Assembly (NCBI GenBank): GCA_963675135.1
Contig: OY776132.1
Location: 620,001 to 684,000, forward strand
Direction: 5' to 3'
Length of the DNA: 64,000 bases
Origin: Galeopsis tetrahit
Lineage: Eukaryota > Streptophyta > Magnoliopsida > Lamiales > Lamiaceae
Below, one piece after another: positions 22,842 through 34,459 of the stretch; the stretch's first letter is position 1, and each line of letters starts with the position of its first letter. The notes beneath the pieces were generated by a model. That model saw only the letters and a list, made by a program, of their open reading frames with translations. It did no database searches and was not told the DNA's origin. The position numbers and the translations under genes were made by a program.

Positions 22842-25560
22842 GTCGTACGAGGAAGGACGATGAGTATAGGTGTGTAGTTAAGAGACTTTATGTTGTAATC
22901 TGAGTTTAGGCAGTATCTTCTACTGAATAACTTTGGCCTTAAAACTTGCAGACTAGTTTGTTTCATCGTAGATGCAATAATATATATCCTCTGTAGCTCA
23001 AATGGGGAACTAGATTTTGTAAATATATAGTATGATGTTTATTTAATAATTAAATAAATATGTTTGTGATTTCTAATTTTTAGTATACTCGACCGTGGTA
23101 CTTCGGATGTATAGTCAAGCCAACTCGTGCTCGACTCGAAAAAAAGCTCAAAATTGACTCGAAGTTAATCGAGTTTCGAGCTACTCGAGTAGCTGTCGAG
23201 TTCGAGCTCATAAATGCTCGGCTCGAAAGGCTCACGAGCCTAATCGAGTTTGAATAATATTTACTACTATTTTGCCATTAATTTATACTACGTGTATATA
23301 CAAGTAATCGAGTCGAGTTCGAGATTATTTTAGAAAAAATATGTTTTACAATTAATTTTGAAAATTATATGCGTAGTCGAGCCGAGTTCGATCTTTAAAA
23401 TTTTAGGCTTGACTGAGTCGAATTTTGAGCTTCAAGTATAACAATCGAGTTTCGAACTCAACACTCGACTCGTTTACAACCCTGGTGATACTTCGTATAT
23501 TAAGTATACAAAGTTCACCATAATTTTTTTTTGTGAAACAAGTTCATGAATTTTTCTGTCTAAAATTTAGGATGAAATTTGAGAAAACTTTATTTATACA
23601 GAGAATAAGTGTGCCTGTATATTAATTATTGAATACTATATCACTTTACACATAGAAAGTGGAGTACCACTTTTTGCTTACAAAGTTTTCTTTTTTTATT
23701 TATATGTTCAATATATATGCTTTACTTGAAAGTTGAAAGTTGAACTCTATTGCTTTTCATTTAAATAAATTACCATTTTTGTACAATTTTACACATTTTG
23801 AAACACATAACTTTGAATCAGAAAATTGTCATTTTCATTTAATTATTATCATAAAATATTTCACATAGCTGGGCTCGGCCCATAGTTTTGTTTGGGCTTC
23901 AAGAATTTGATAAGCAATGTTAGGCTCTTGCAATCTTTTTTTTTTCCTTCACAAAATATTTATAAAAAAAAACTTAACCAAATTATATTCTTGCTTAAAA
24001 AAAATCGACGAATTCTTGTGTGTAAATATCATATAATTGAATTTTAAGTAATTTAAATATATTTTTAATAGTCTAATTGGATTTTTTACTCGCCACATTA
24101 GAATCAAGTCAAAATTATGTTTAAATTGCACTCGTATCTAGAGTTGTTATTCGAGCCGAGCTATTATTGAGACGCGTTCGGCTCGACTCAATAACATTGA
24201 CAAGCTAAAAAATTAGTTCAGCTCAACTCGTTAATGAGTCTAACGAACTTATCGAGCCGAGCCTAACGAGTAATGTAATTAGAAGAAAAAAAATTAGATA
24301 TCGAACCTAACGAATCGAGCTCGAGCTCAGCTCCTTTAACGAACGAGCTCGAGCCAAGCCGAGCTTACGAGCAGCTCGACTCATTTAACAACATTAGTTA
24401 GAACTAACTATCTTATGTCACATTTTCCTTAATCTTATCAATTAATTGTCGAATCAACTTAGAAATTCATCCTAAGTTGAAATTCAATAAATTGAGCTTT
24501 GACTCAACTACATACATCTTTTGACTAATCACAAGTCCTATGTAGAGTTGCAGTTGCAGGCTAGTACTTTTAGTCACCGACCTAAAAAAACAGTTTTTCA
24601 ATTTATATGAAGTAATTTTCTTTTAGAATGCATACGAAAAAGGGTAAATTATTAAATGATTAAAAATCTTTCATGGTTCATTAACTTTCATTACTCGTTG
24701 AGTCAAAATATTCTTTTGACAAATTTCAATTGGGGGTTTCTGTAATTTACCCAAAAAGAAAATCCTCACTCGTCAGCTTATAAATCGAGAGAGAGAAATT
24801 GGATATGAAACCACTCGATATCGATCTTTTTTCGAAATTTATCCAAAAGACGAAAAGATCCAAGTCCGACATAAATCATACGGCAACTCGTGCCGATTTT
24901 CTAAGTTACACGAGGAAGTGCATCAAACGAGCATCTATAAACGTTGCAGAGAAACAATGTAAGAAACTGAGAAATGGCAGAGAAGAAGAAACACACTCTA
25001 TTCAATTTTTTATTTTTATTTTTCCTTTTGGGTCTAAAATCTTCAAACGAAATCAAGTAAAATTATTTCGACACAAATTATCAAGGACATCGAAAATTGG
25101 CCAAATTATGTGTATATATATATATATTCATATAACAAAGATTCAAAGGAAAAAAAAAAGTGCCATAAATTTTAAAATCATAAAAGAAGAAATTATTTCT
25201 TAGAAACAAACTTTCTTCGTACACACTCTTCTTCAACCAACTTCTGCAAAAACACAAGAACAAATAAATAAAATAAAAAACAAACCAAAAAATAAATAAA
25301 TTCAAAGCCATTTTCTATACTACACCAGCTTTCGACGAAGAAACCGGCGCAATTTAGCATTACAACGTTGTAATTCACAATCATAGCGCCGCGCCTTCTC
25401 CTCCCACATATACATACAGATTTTTGTATCTAAATTCTGCCGCTCCATTAAAATAAATATATACATACACTTTCCTGTATCTATCTATATATGCGTCTAA
25501 TAAAATCACGTCTTCCTATTTTTCTCTCTCATCGACTTAGAGAGAGAAGGGCTATTGGAA
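22842..25560. other. CCT-ATX intergenic region
   Basis: Holds the CCT 3'UTR, then TCGAG-rich repeats at about 23086-23485 and 24135-24405 (GAGTTTCGAGCTACTCGAGT, CGAGCTCGAGCC). At 24779-25010 base composition rises: TATAAAT at 24779 is followed by an open frame from ATG 24805 that reads MKPLDIDLFSKFIQKTKRS. I do not recognise it and do not call it a gene. Sequence from about 25500, with AGAGAGAGAA and an AT-poor stretch, should be ATX promoter and 5'UTR. Confidence 0.4.
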
Positions 25561-25739
25561 CAGAGATCCCTCTTCTACTCAATTCGCGAATTTCTTCTCA
25601 ACGAATTTCTCTTGTGTTCGTCGCTCGAATGCGAGATTCGATTGATTGGTGAGAGAGTTTAATCTGCTTCCGTGAGTCGTCGGAGGAAGAGTTTGTGTTA
25701 TCGGAATTAGGGTTTTGAATTCAGTTGATTCGGGCGAAG

Positions 25740-28700
25740 ATGATAGTGAAGAAGAGCTTGAAAACAGTAATGCCGATTTTGAAACGGTGCCGCGTCGCTG
25801 ACTCCGCCGCTGACGACGAGGACTCCTCGTCTGTGAATCGGAAGAAACGGAAAACGTCCAATGGGTATTATCCTCTTCATCTCCTTGGGGAGGCTGTCGC
25901 TGGTATAATTCCGTTCAACGGTTATGGAATTGGAAAAATTCTCTCTAACTCCGGCGTCGCCGCGGACATTGGAGGCGGCAGGGGTGATGCCGCAGCTTCG
26001 AATTCGAGATATGTAAAGCCGCTGAAATCGAAGGAAGACTCCTCGCGGCCGCCGCTAGTCAGAACTTCGCGAGGGAGAGTTCAGGTATTGCCATCGAAAT
26101 TCAATGATTCAATTCTTGATAATTGGAAGAAGGATAAGAGTGTTAGTAAGAATGAAGTTAGGGACTCTGCTCTGGATACAGAGTATGATCCAATTAAACA
26201 GAAGGATAGTAAGCTGAGCTTCAAAAACTCGAGAATTCATGGAGATGCAAGTACTAATAGGAAGCGGAATGAGGATAAGACGAATAAAGTCAAATGTCGT
26301 AAGTTTTCGCCATTGTCTGAGGATGAGATTGCAGAGCTGAGGAATGAGGGTTTCAGAGGTAGAAACAGTAAGAAGTATAAACTTTCACGAGATTTAACGA
26401 CATTGCATGAGAATTCGGAGGATGACGAAGAGTATGATGATTGTATAGAAATAACTGGTGTTGATAGATTGTATAGTACGAAGGAATTTGGTGAAGGTGA
26501 CATTGTGTGGGCAATAGCCGGGAAGCATTGTCCTGCTTGGCCAGCAATCGTGCTCAATAAAGAGTCGCAAGTTCCTCAGCAAGTTTTCAACTTCGGAGTT
26601 TCTAGCACAGTTTGTGTAATGTTCTTTGGTTATTCTGGCAATGGAACGCAAAGGGTAAATTGTGGCTTTATTTATCTTTTGTTTGCTTGCCAGCTGAAAT
26701 ACCTAACATATATATTAGGGTGTCAAGCTTGTGTCTGGATAAGGTTTAGTGAAATTATGTTAATTCATGTCTTTTCTGAGCAGGATTATGCATGGATTAA
26801 AAGTGGGATGATATTTCCATTTGTAGATTATGTTGACAGGTAACTAGTCTGTTGTTTTGTTATACCCTTTTTTTTTTTTTTTTTTAATGTTTTACTTTTA
26901 ACCCCCTTAATTATGACGGTATATCTGTATCCACGACCTCGGAATTAACGTATACGACGTTGGAATTAATGTTAATGTTGGTGGTTTAGGTTTCAGGGGC
27001 AGACTGAACTTAATGATAGTAAGCCCGCTGATCTTCGTTCTGCCATAGATGAGGCCTTTCTAGCAGAACATGGATTCAGTGAGATGTTGATGGTTGAAAT
27101 CAATGCGGCGGCTGGAAACTTGCATTATCTTCATTCTATTACAAGAAGGGCCTTTGATGATTCTGATTTAAGTCAGGATCAACTTGGAAACTCTGTCGAA
27201 CCAGTATGTGAATTGCACCGATCATTTATTTATTTGTTTGATAATTTATTTTTGTTAAATTATTAATAATTATAGTGTTTTGCAAGTAACATCATATTTA
27301 TTTTCTTTTGTTTTTCGGAAATTTTGAACTTCAGTTACAGCTTTCTTTATAGATCATAATACATATCCCTTTTTCTTTTATTACTATTGGGGTGAAAATA
27401 AATTCGGAGACTTGCAAAGATTGAAAATGCTTGCCTTATTGGCATAGAATTAAATAATAATTCAATCTTTTCTAGCAGGATGCCCATATGAAGAGAGAAT
27501 CAGAATCATGTGAAGCCTGTGGCACGAGCATTCCTCCGAGCTTGTCTAGGAAAACACATAATTCAGCTGCTGCTACCAATCGTTTGTGTACTGCTTGTGC
27601 CAGGGTTTGTTACTTGCTTTACCCATCAATGTTTTAAACTCATTCTCCAGCATTATTATCTTCAGGTTTCTTTAATTTCTACTGATGGTTACTACTTTTA
27701 TGTTTCAGTTGAAAAAAATGAAGCATTATTGTGGAATATGCAAAAAGATTCGAAATCAATCTGACAATGGAACTTGGGTAAGACTGTGTTTATGTTTTTT
27801 TGTTGAAGCTCTCTAGATTCCTGATTGTTATATTACCTTAATCTGTCTCTCTACTTGAAAAATCAGGTGCGCTGCAATGGTTGTAAAGTTTGGGTCCATG
27901 CGGAGTGTGACAAATTTTCAAAAAACAAATTCAAGGTGTTCTTTCATGCCCAGCATTCATGTTTCCTTACACTTACAATAAACATGCACTTTTTTGTCAT
28001 GAACCAGAAATACTGTTGATTTCTGAAGTACCCATTTTCTCTGATTCTAGGATCTGGGAACAAGTGATTATTACTGCCCTGAATGCAAAGCAAGGTTTAA
28101 TTTTGAACTATCTGATTCAGAAACTTTGCAGTGTAAAGCTAGGTAAGTTCTCTGCCCAGTCAGTTTGGATGTGTTAATTTTGTGTTGTCCGCATTATCAT
28201 TTTTTAAATTCCAATTTCTTAGAAATATAATTCATGGTGCAGAAATAAGAAAAAGAACAGTAAATTTGCATTGCCTGACAAGGTTGCCGTTGTGTGTTGC
28301 GGTGTGGAGGGAATTTACTTTCCAAGTCTTCATTTGTAAGCATTAATTGCTTATTTACTTCCAGTGCTCTGTATACCTTAGAAATCACAAGGGGTCTTTG
28401 ATTTACTGTAAGAAACTATCTTCGCATCTTTTGCAGAGTTGTTTGCAAGTGTGGGTATTGTGGAATGGAAAAGCAGGCACTCAGTGAATGGGAACGACAC
28501 ACTGGTTCCAAAACTAAAAACTGGAAGTCAAGTGTGAGAGTGAAAGGTTCCTTGCTACCACTTGAACAATGGGTATGTTCCTAATGCTTATTTTTCATTT
28601 TGTATTCTTTTTATGTATCTACATCTTTAAAAGTATTATCCTCGAAAGGTATTATTCCCAATTTACGTGGTTGCGGTAGAAGATATTCTTGTTTGTCAAT

Positions 28701-31700
28701 ATCCCAATGTTTTGTGAATATTGAAACCAAATACTGTTCCTTTCACAGATGCTACAGATGGCCGAGTATCATGAACGTAGCCTTGTTCCTGCTAAACCTG
28801 TAAAACGTCCTTCTATAAAAGTACGGAAGCAGAAGTTGCTTAATTTTCTACAAGGTTCTCTCCAAAACCTTTTAATGCGTATGCTTTGGCGAGAGGCTTC
28901 TTCCTGCTGCATCAACTGTAGCATGAATTTTAACTTTTCTGTTTTTTGCTGTGATAGAACCCTATGAACCTGTATATGCCAAATGGACGACAGAGAGGTG
29001 TGCAGTTTGTCGATGGGTCGAAGATTGGGACTTCAACAAAATTATCATTTGCATTAGGTATTGTCACACTTCGCTCCATTCATTGACATCAAACGTTAAA
29101 ATCTAGAATCATTCTGCTTCAAAAATTAGGTTGCATGTCTTCCCTGGCAGTACTAAAGTTTGTTAAACTCTCATGTAAGATTTCTGTTATTGGCACATAC
29201 TGTACATATGTTGACCATCTCTATGGTGAGTTTTAATTTGTCAAAATTTCTCAACGCTCTTGAAGGTTGTTTGTATGGCGTAGGTGGTGGATTATTGTGG
29301 GGAAATCTTGAATTTATTTTTCACATATTGGACTACTTTGTATTATAGTTCAATGCACATAAATGTTATTGGGCTTGTTGATGCCTTATTAAACCTGAAT
29401 GCTATTTTAATATTTTAAGCACGGTATCTAATTCTTCAAAAACGCTTCTCCATGTAAAGCATATGATATTTACTTTTCATCATTATTCTCAGATGTCAAA
29501 TAGCCGTCCATCAGGAATGCTATGGTGCAAGAAATGTTAGTGATTTCACTTCATGGGTCTGTAGAGCCTGTGAGACACCTGACATTGAGAGGCAGTGTTG
29601 TCTCTGTCCCGTGAAAGGTAAAATCCTCATTGTATTTTATCTATCAATATCATGGTCCCAGTTTTATATGTTAGACCTGAGGATAAAGTTTGTCTCATTA
29701 ATTGAAAGTTGGTCAAATATACAAAGAAAAGTCTGTAGAAGGGAAAAGGAAAGCAACAGATTGCTTTTGATTGTACAGTCATAATTTGTCTGTTTGTCTT
29801 TAGTGAAAGACTGTACAGTCATAATTAGTCTGTTTGTCTTTAGTGAAAGACTGAGTACGTGGCTGATATTATGTGCCTCAAACTTATCCAGTGTGCCAAA
29901 TTTAACAATGAGAAGAAGATATTAGTACCAATGATGGATGATATTATATCGAATGTGTTAGATTCTGTTCTTATAGTATTGCGGCAGATCTCTCATCTTA
30001 TATGGTAGTATAATATTTAACTAAAAGTATGCACTTTGATACTTATAATTGCATTTCCCACTTGTGTCTTGGGAAATTTAGGGGGCGCTCTGAAGCCTAC
30101 GGATGTTGCACCATTATGGGTTCATGTTACTTGTGCTTGGTTTCAACCTGAAGTTTCTTTTGCAAGCGATGAAAAGATGGAACCAGCCGTTGGGATATTG
30201 AGAATCCCTTCAAGCTCTTTTGTGAAGGTAATGCTGCTCTCCCACATGAGTCATATTCTTAGCCAAATTTCGTTGATTTGGTAGATTTTAATGGACTGTC
30301 CTTTCCTGATGGGAGTAATGTTGATTGTTCTATTGATATGCTTCACCGAATTATATCTCCATTCTAATTAAGGGTATTTGATTTTACGTTTCAGATCTGT
30401 GTAGTTTGCAAACAAATCCATGGTTCCTGCACACAATGTAGTAAATGTTCCACCTATTACCATGCAATGTGTGCATCGAGAGCGGGTTACCGCATGGAGG
30501 TGAGATGACTTCGTTAATTAGTTTTACGCATCCTTTGGAGTAAATTAATTAGAACTTGAATGTTAAGAACAAAAATGTAACAGTCTAAACTCCTTATAAA
30601 TTATAATCCGATGCCCATAATTTTATGAAAGCAAGGCTTGCTCCAAGCTGTTCAAAGCATACTGGTGTAGAAATTGTTTACCCTCTTGATTCGGATTAGT
30701 CAATTATTTAGTTACTAGCCGGGTACATTTTATTGTTACACTTTCCAAGCACAGTTGCTGGCAATCATTTTGGGTTGGTTAAATTTTAGTTCTTTATGCT
30801 CTTTTAGTGAAATCCACAATCCTTGGCGACAATTGTACCTTCATGACCCAATGTGATGATAAATATTTTTTAGGCCAGTAACTTTACCTATCTGGGTTAC
30901 TGGCAATAGTCAGTCGAATATGGTAAACTTGCATGACCAATATAAAAAAATAGAAACGGTCCGGACCAAAATTTAAAATGGGTAAAGTTGTTGGCCTGAA
31001 AAAAATGTAAAACTTATTTTTCTATCTAGGTTTTGTTGAATTTGTATGTAATGCTTCTCATAAATATGTTGTCAAAATGCAGTTACATTGCCTGGAAAAG
31101 AATGGGAAACAAATCACGAAAATGGTTTCATATTGCGCCTATCACAGGTACTATATTCAAGTTTTATTTTTCTTTCGTTGCTCTTCCCTTTCTTGTAAAG
31201 ACAATTTAATCCACCTTCATTGTGCAGAGCTCCGAATCCCGATACAGTTCTGATCATAGAAACCCCCAAGGGTACTATCTCTGCTAAAAGCCTGCTTCAA
31301 AGCAAAAGGCACACAGGAGCAAGGTTAATTTCAACGAGCAGGTTGAAACTTGAGGAACCTCCTTCAGTAGATATTGAAGAGGTGGACCCGTTCTCTGCTG
31401 CAAGATGTCGTATCTTCAAGAGAGGAATCAAGGTTTGTGCAATAAATTATTCTAATGTGGTAATTTTAGATTATGTGCACATAGGCAGAAAAGGTAGATA
31501 TTTTGTATCATTTTCTTGTGTTTTAATCTTCACTGTGAATTCTTGCTTGCCAGCAGACAAGAAAGGAAGCCATTCCCCACCAAATTATGGGGCCTTGCCA
31601 TCATCCAATGAGCGCAATACAACGTTTGAATGCAAATAGAGTAATTTAATAGCCTAGCCTTTCCTGTTTCTTTATGTGATACTTAACTGTAAACTGACGG

Positions 31701-32916
31701 TCTAATTCTTTTCCTGTCTGAATCAGAAAGTAGAGAAGACTAGAACTTTCTCCACCTTCAGAGAACGACTTCAACATTTACAGGTAATACTTTATTGATG
31801 GTGTATTTTTGGTCATCAGCTGAAGCTTAACATTGTGAACTTATCAATGCTCGACTATGAATCCAGAAAACGGAAAAGGATAAAGTGTGCTTTGGTAGAT
31901 CTGAAATACACGGATGGGGCCTGTTTGCACGTAGGAACATCCTAGAAGGAGAAATGGTAATTCCTTGAACTAATTATTTTTCTGTACTAACTTAAGATTG
32001 TGGATGAACGTACCGTTTGCTGTTCAAGCTTTTCACTGAGCCCAGTCATATGTAGTAAAATGTATAATTTCATATGATTGTGGTCAGGTTGTCGAATATC
32101 GTGGTGAGCAGGTCAGACGAAGTGTTGCGGATCTCAGAGAGGCACGCTATCGAGCAGCGGGGAAAGATTGCTATGTGAGATTATTTTTTCAATATTTGGT
32201 TACATAATTTATTTTCCAGGAAAATGTTTTTTTTAGTCTTGTAAGTTACCCTTATTTTGATTTGTCTCTCAACTTTCACAAATTGATGATAGTCAACATT
32301 TAATTTTTCACATTTTGGTCCGGTGACCGGGCTGTAATAGCCGATCAGAAATTTTCACGTGGACAAATCAGATTCTGCAACATCAGCTGTATGTTTCACC
32401 ATCTACACCGATTACTGGACCAAAATGTCAAAGATTGGAAGTTACATGACTATTTTCAATTACTGAAAATCGATAGGACTAAAACCAAAATAGGGATAAC
32501 TTACAAGACTAAAAGTACTATTTCTCTTATTTTCCCTTCAATCTGCACCCACCCCATGTACTCATTTAATCTCAAATCCTGAAATGCTGTGTTCAGTTAT
32601 TTAAAATCAGTGAAGAAGTCGTGGTGGATGCTACAGATGCTGGAAACATTGCTCGATTGATCAACCATTCGGTAAGCTCTTTAATTTGACTCCTAATGGA
32701 TCTAAATGAACGTATTTCACTTTGTGCTATAGAGCTATTTCTGGAAATCGATGCTTTGCTTCGATTCTTAACTAAAATTACCTCTTTTTACCAGTGTATG
32801 CCCAACTGCTATGCAAGGATAATGAGCGTAGGTGACGACGAGAGCAGAATTGTACTTATTGCCAAGACGAACGTGCCTTCTGGAGATGAATTAACGTATC
32901 TCTCTCTCTTTCTCTC

Positions 32917-32947
<31 letters not shown>

Positions 32948-33078
32948 GCAGATTTGTTTACTGTTTTTCTTTGGTGTTCATTGGCAGGTACGACTATCTA
33001 TTTGATCCTGACGAGCCGGATGAGTTCAAAGTCCCTTGCCGATGTAACGCACCAAACTGCCGAAAATTCATGAACTAG
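25740..33078 (+). CDS. ATX4/ATX5: Histone-lysine N-methyltransferase, ATX4/ATX5-type trithorax homologue
   Basis: 23 coding exons: 25740-26654, 26784-26839, 26990-27203, 27479-27604, 27709-27777, 27867-27935, 28051-28142, 28243-28335, 28437-28572, 28749-28854, 28958-29057, 29493-29617, 30082-30227, 30395-30499, 31083-31147, 31228-31432, 31557-31640, 31727-31783, 31867-31956, 32088-32174, 32597-32671, 32795-32895, 32988-33078; 1068 residues. It methylates H3K4 in the nucleus, by family. Domains: basic N-terminus; PWWP about 250-325 (EGDIVWAIAG, PAWPAIV); PHD about 445-495 (CGICKK...CPEC); second PHD about 640-690; extended PHD about 694-806; SET about 926-1046 with NHSCMPNC at 1003-1010 and LTYDY at 1038-1042; post-SET CRCNAPNC. 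No FYRN/FYRC is seen, which separates it from ATX1/2. I took the ATG giving MIVKKSLKTVMP, because an upstream in-frame codon is not ATG. Introns carry several MITEs. It is complete and no key residue is missing. Confidence 0.95.
29772..29851 (+). repeat. 40-bp tandem duplication in ATX intron 12
   Basis: Two adjacent 40-bp copies begin TGTACAGTCATAATTTGTCT and TGTACAGTCATAATTAGTCT and differ at one base. Each ends TTTAGTGAAAGAC. Confidence 0.85.
30865..31006. mobile_element. Small MITE in ATX intron 14
   Basis: About 140 bp bounded by TAGGCCAGTAACTTTACC and the inverted GGTAAAGTTGTTGGCCTGA. It is non-coding, and no clear target duplication was found. Confidence 0.6.
32232..32514. mobile_element. 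MITE in ATX intron 20
   Basis: Terminal inverted repeats of about 40 bp: TTTAGTCTTGTAAGTTACCC on the left and ATAGGGATAACTTACAAGAC on the right. It sits between the two SET-domain exons ending 32174 and starting 32597. The interior open frame is not a gene. Confidence 0.7.
32899..32947 (+). repeat. Compound CT/GT/AT microsatellite in a 92-nt intron
   Basis: CTCTCTCTCTTTCTCTC, then GTGTGTGTGTGTGT, then (AT)n fill over half of ATX intron 22 (32896-32987), which interrupts the SET domain. Confidence 0.85.
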
Positions 33079-34459
33079 ATTCTCTTACAGCAAAACCATT
33101 GTTTTCCCTTTTGTAGTAGACCTCATCATTTAGGTTACTAACTTTGTAAATTTTTATTTTTGCTTCAAAGGAAAATGTAATTCTTTTCTTAGAAAACATT
33201 GCATTTTACAAAGGTACCAATAAACAGTCATTACTCGCTACAGATAGAGGTTCGGGCATTTTTGTATAAATTACCAAAACAAAAAATGACATTTTAAAAT
33301 GACATTATTTAGTTCTTCCACTTTAGCAAATAATAAAGGAAAGAAGTCTTCATTTCTTTATTTATGCTGATTTCCATTCTTTCTCGATTGTGAATTTGTG
33401 ATGGGATATAAACTCATTTCACAAGTACACCCCTATAAATCTATCTCAAAATATTTACATAAAATGCATTATTTTTACACTTATTTCAATCAATCTATTT
33501 ACTTTATTTATATAAGTTTACATAGTTATTCTTTAAAATTTTAATTCATTACATTTTTTTCTTAAAAAATGTGTCCATTTTGTGATGCAAATACTTATGG
33601 AACAAATGTAGTATACTATTAGTATTAATTTCACCTTGCATGGCTAGACATGCTCAACGGTAACAAATCACCGGTTATGATTTTTAACCGACGGTTTGGA
33701 CTGATTTTTTTTTTCGGTCCGTTTTTTGTTTGTTCGTTTTAACTCTTTTTTTTTTTATAAATACATTACTATAATTTAATACAGATTATACTATTTAAAT
33801 TTGGTTATGGTTCAATTTTTTAACCGAAATAGGCAATTCAGTCCAACCAGCGGTTAAAAAAACACCTGGTTCATTCGATTTGTAATTACAATTTCGATTT
33901 ACGCATAAATTATACTACTTGGCGGGTAAAATTATAACTAATTCATTAAAAAACTTGAGGGGAAAGAAGAGTCTATCCTAAAATTAACCCTGCAGCATAA
34001 ATCCAGAAATAAATTGGAAGCAATCTTATCTTCTACAGTGAACGGTGCCTGCGGTTAGTGCAGTTAGAATGGAGAAGATATTTACATAATTGAACGAGGC
34101 AGACGGACGTAGACATGCGAGAGGCGCATGTTGTAACGCTTCAACCGCTTTCTTACACGCAACTCTCACACGCCTCGCTCTATTTAATCTGCACGCCATT
34201 TTCCTCCAATTTTATCCCCTAAATTCGTAATCGGCGCTTGATTCTGCTTAATTACCGGTAATACACGCAACGATTGAGCTAATTTTTTTAATTTTTGCGG
34301 CGCCTTGTAGATTCGTAGGGTTGGTGAAATTTAATTTACTGTATGGAGCTATGGATTTCCGTTAGTTTGTGATTTGTTGCTAATTTTAAAATTGATTCAG
34401 GTTTATATGTGGTGCTATGCAGTATATGGGATTGGGAATTCATTGTTGAGTGGATTGTG
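33079..34459. other. ATX 3'UTR, intergenic region and ORG1 promoter
   Basis: A poly(A)-signal-like AATAAA lies at 33219-33224, about 140 bp after the ATX stop. At about 33650-33870 there is a repeat with inverted AACCGACGGTTTGG/AACCAGCGGTTAAAA-type text, related to the element near 46 kb. From about 34080 the sequence becomes GC-richer, with CTCTATTTAATC near 34178. GGTAATAC at about 34257 and GATTCAG at about 34400 could bound a 5'UTR intron of the next gene. Confidence 0.45.

Noticed and set aside
26237..26651. Three overlapping minus-strand open frames of 64-106 codons
   Set aside because: They are antisense to ATX exon 1, which encodes the start of the PWWP domain in frame.
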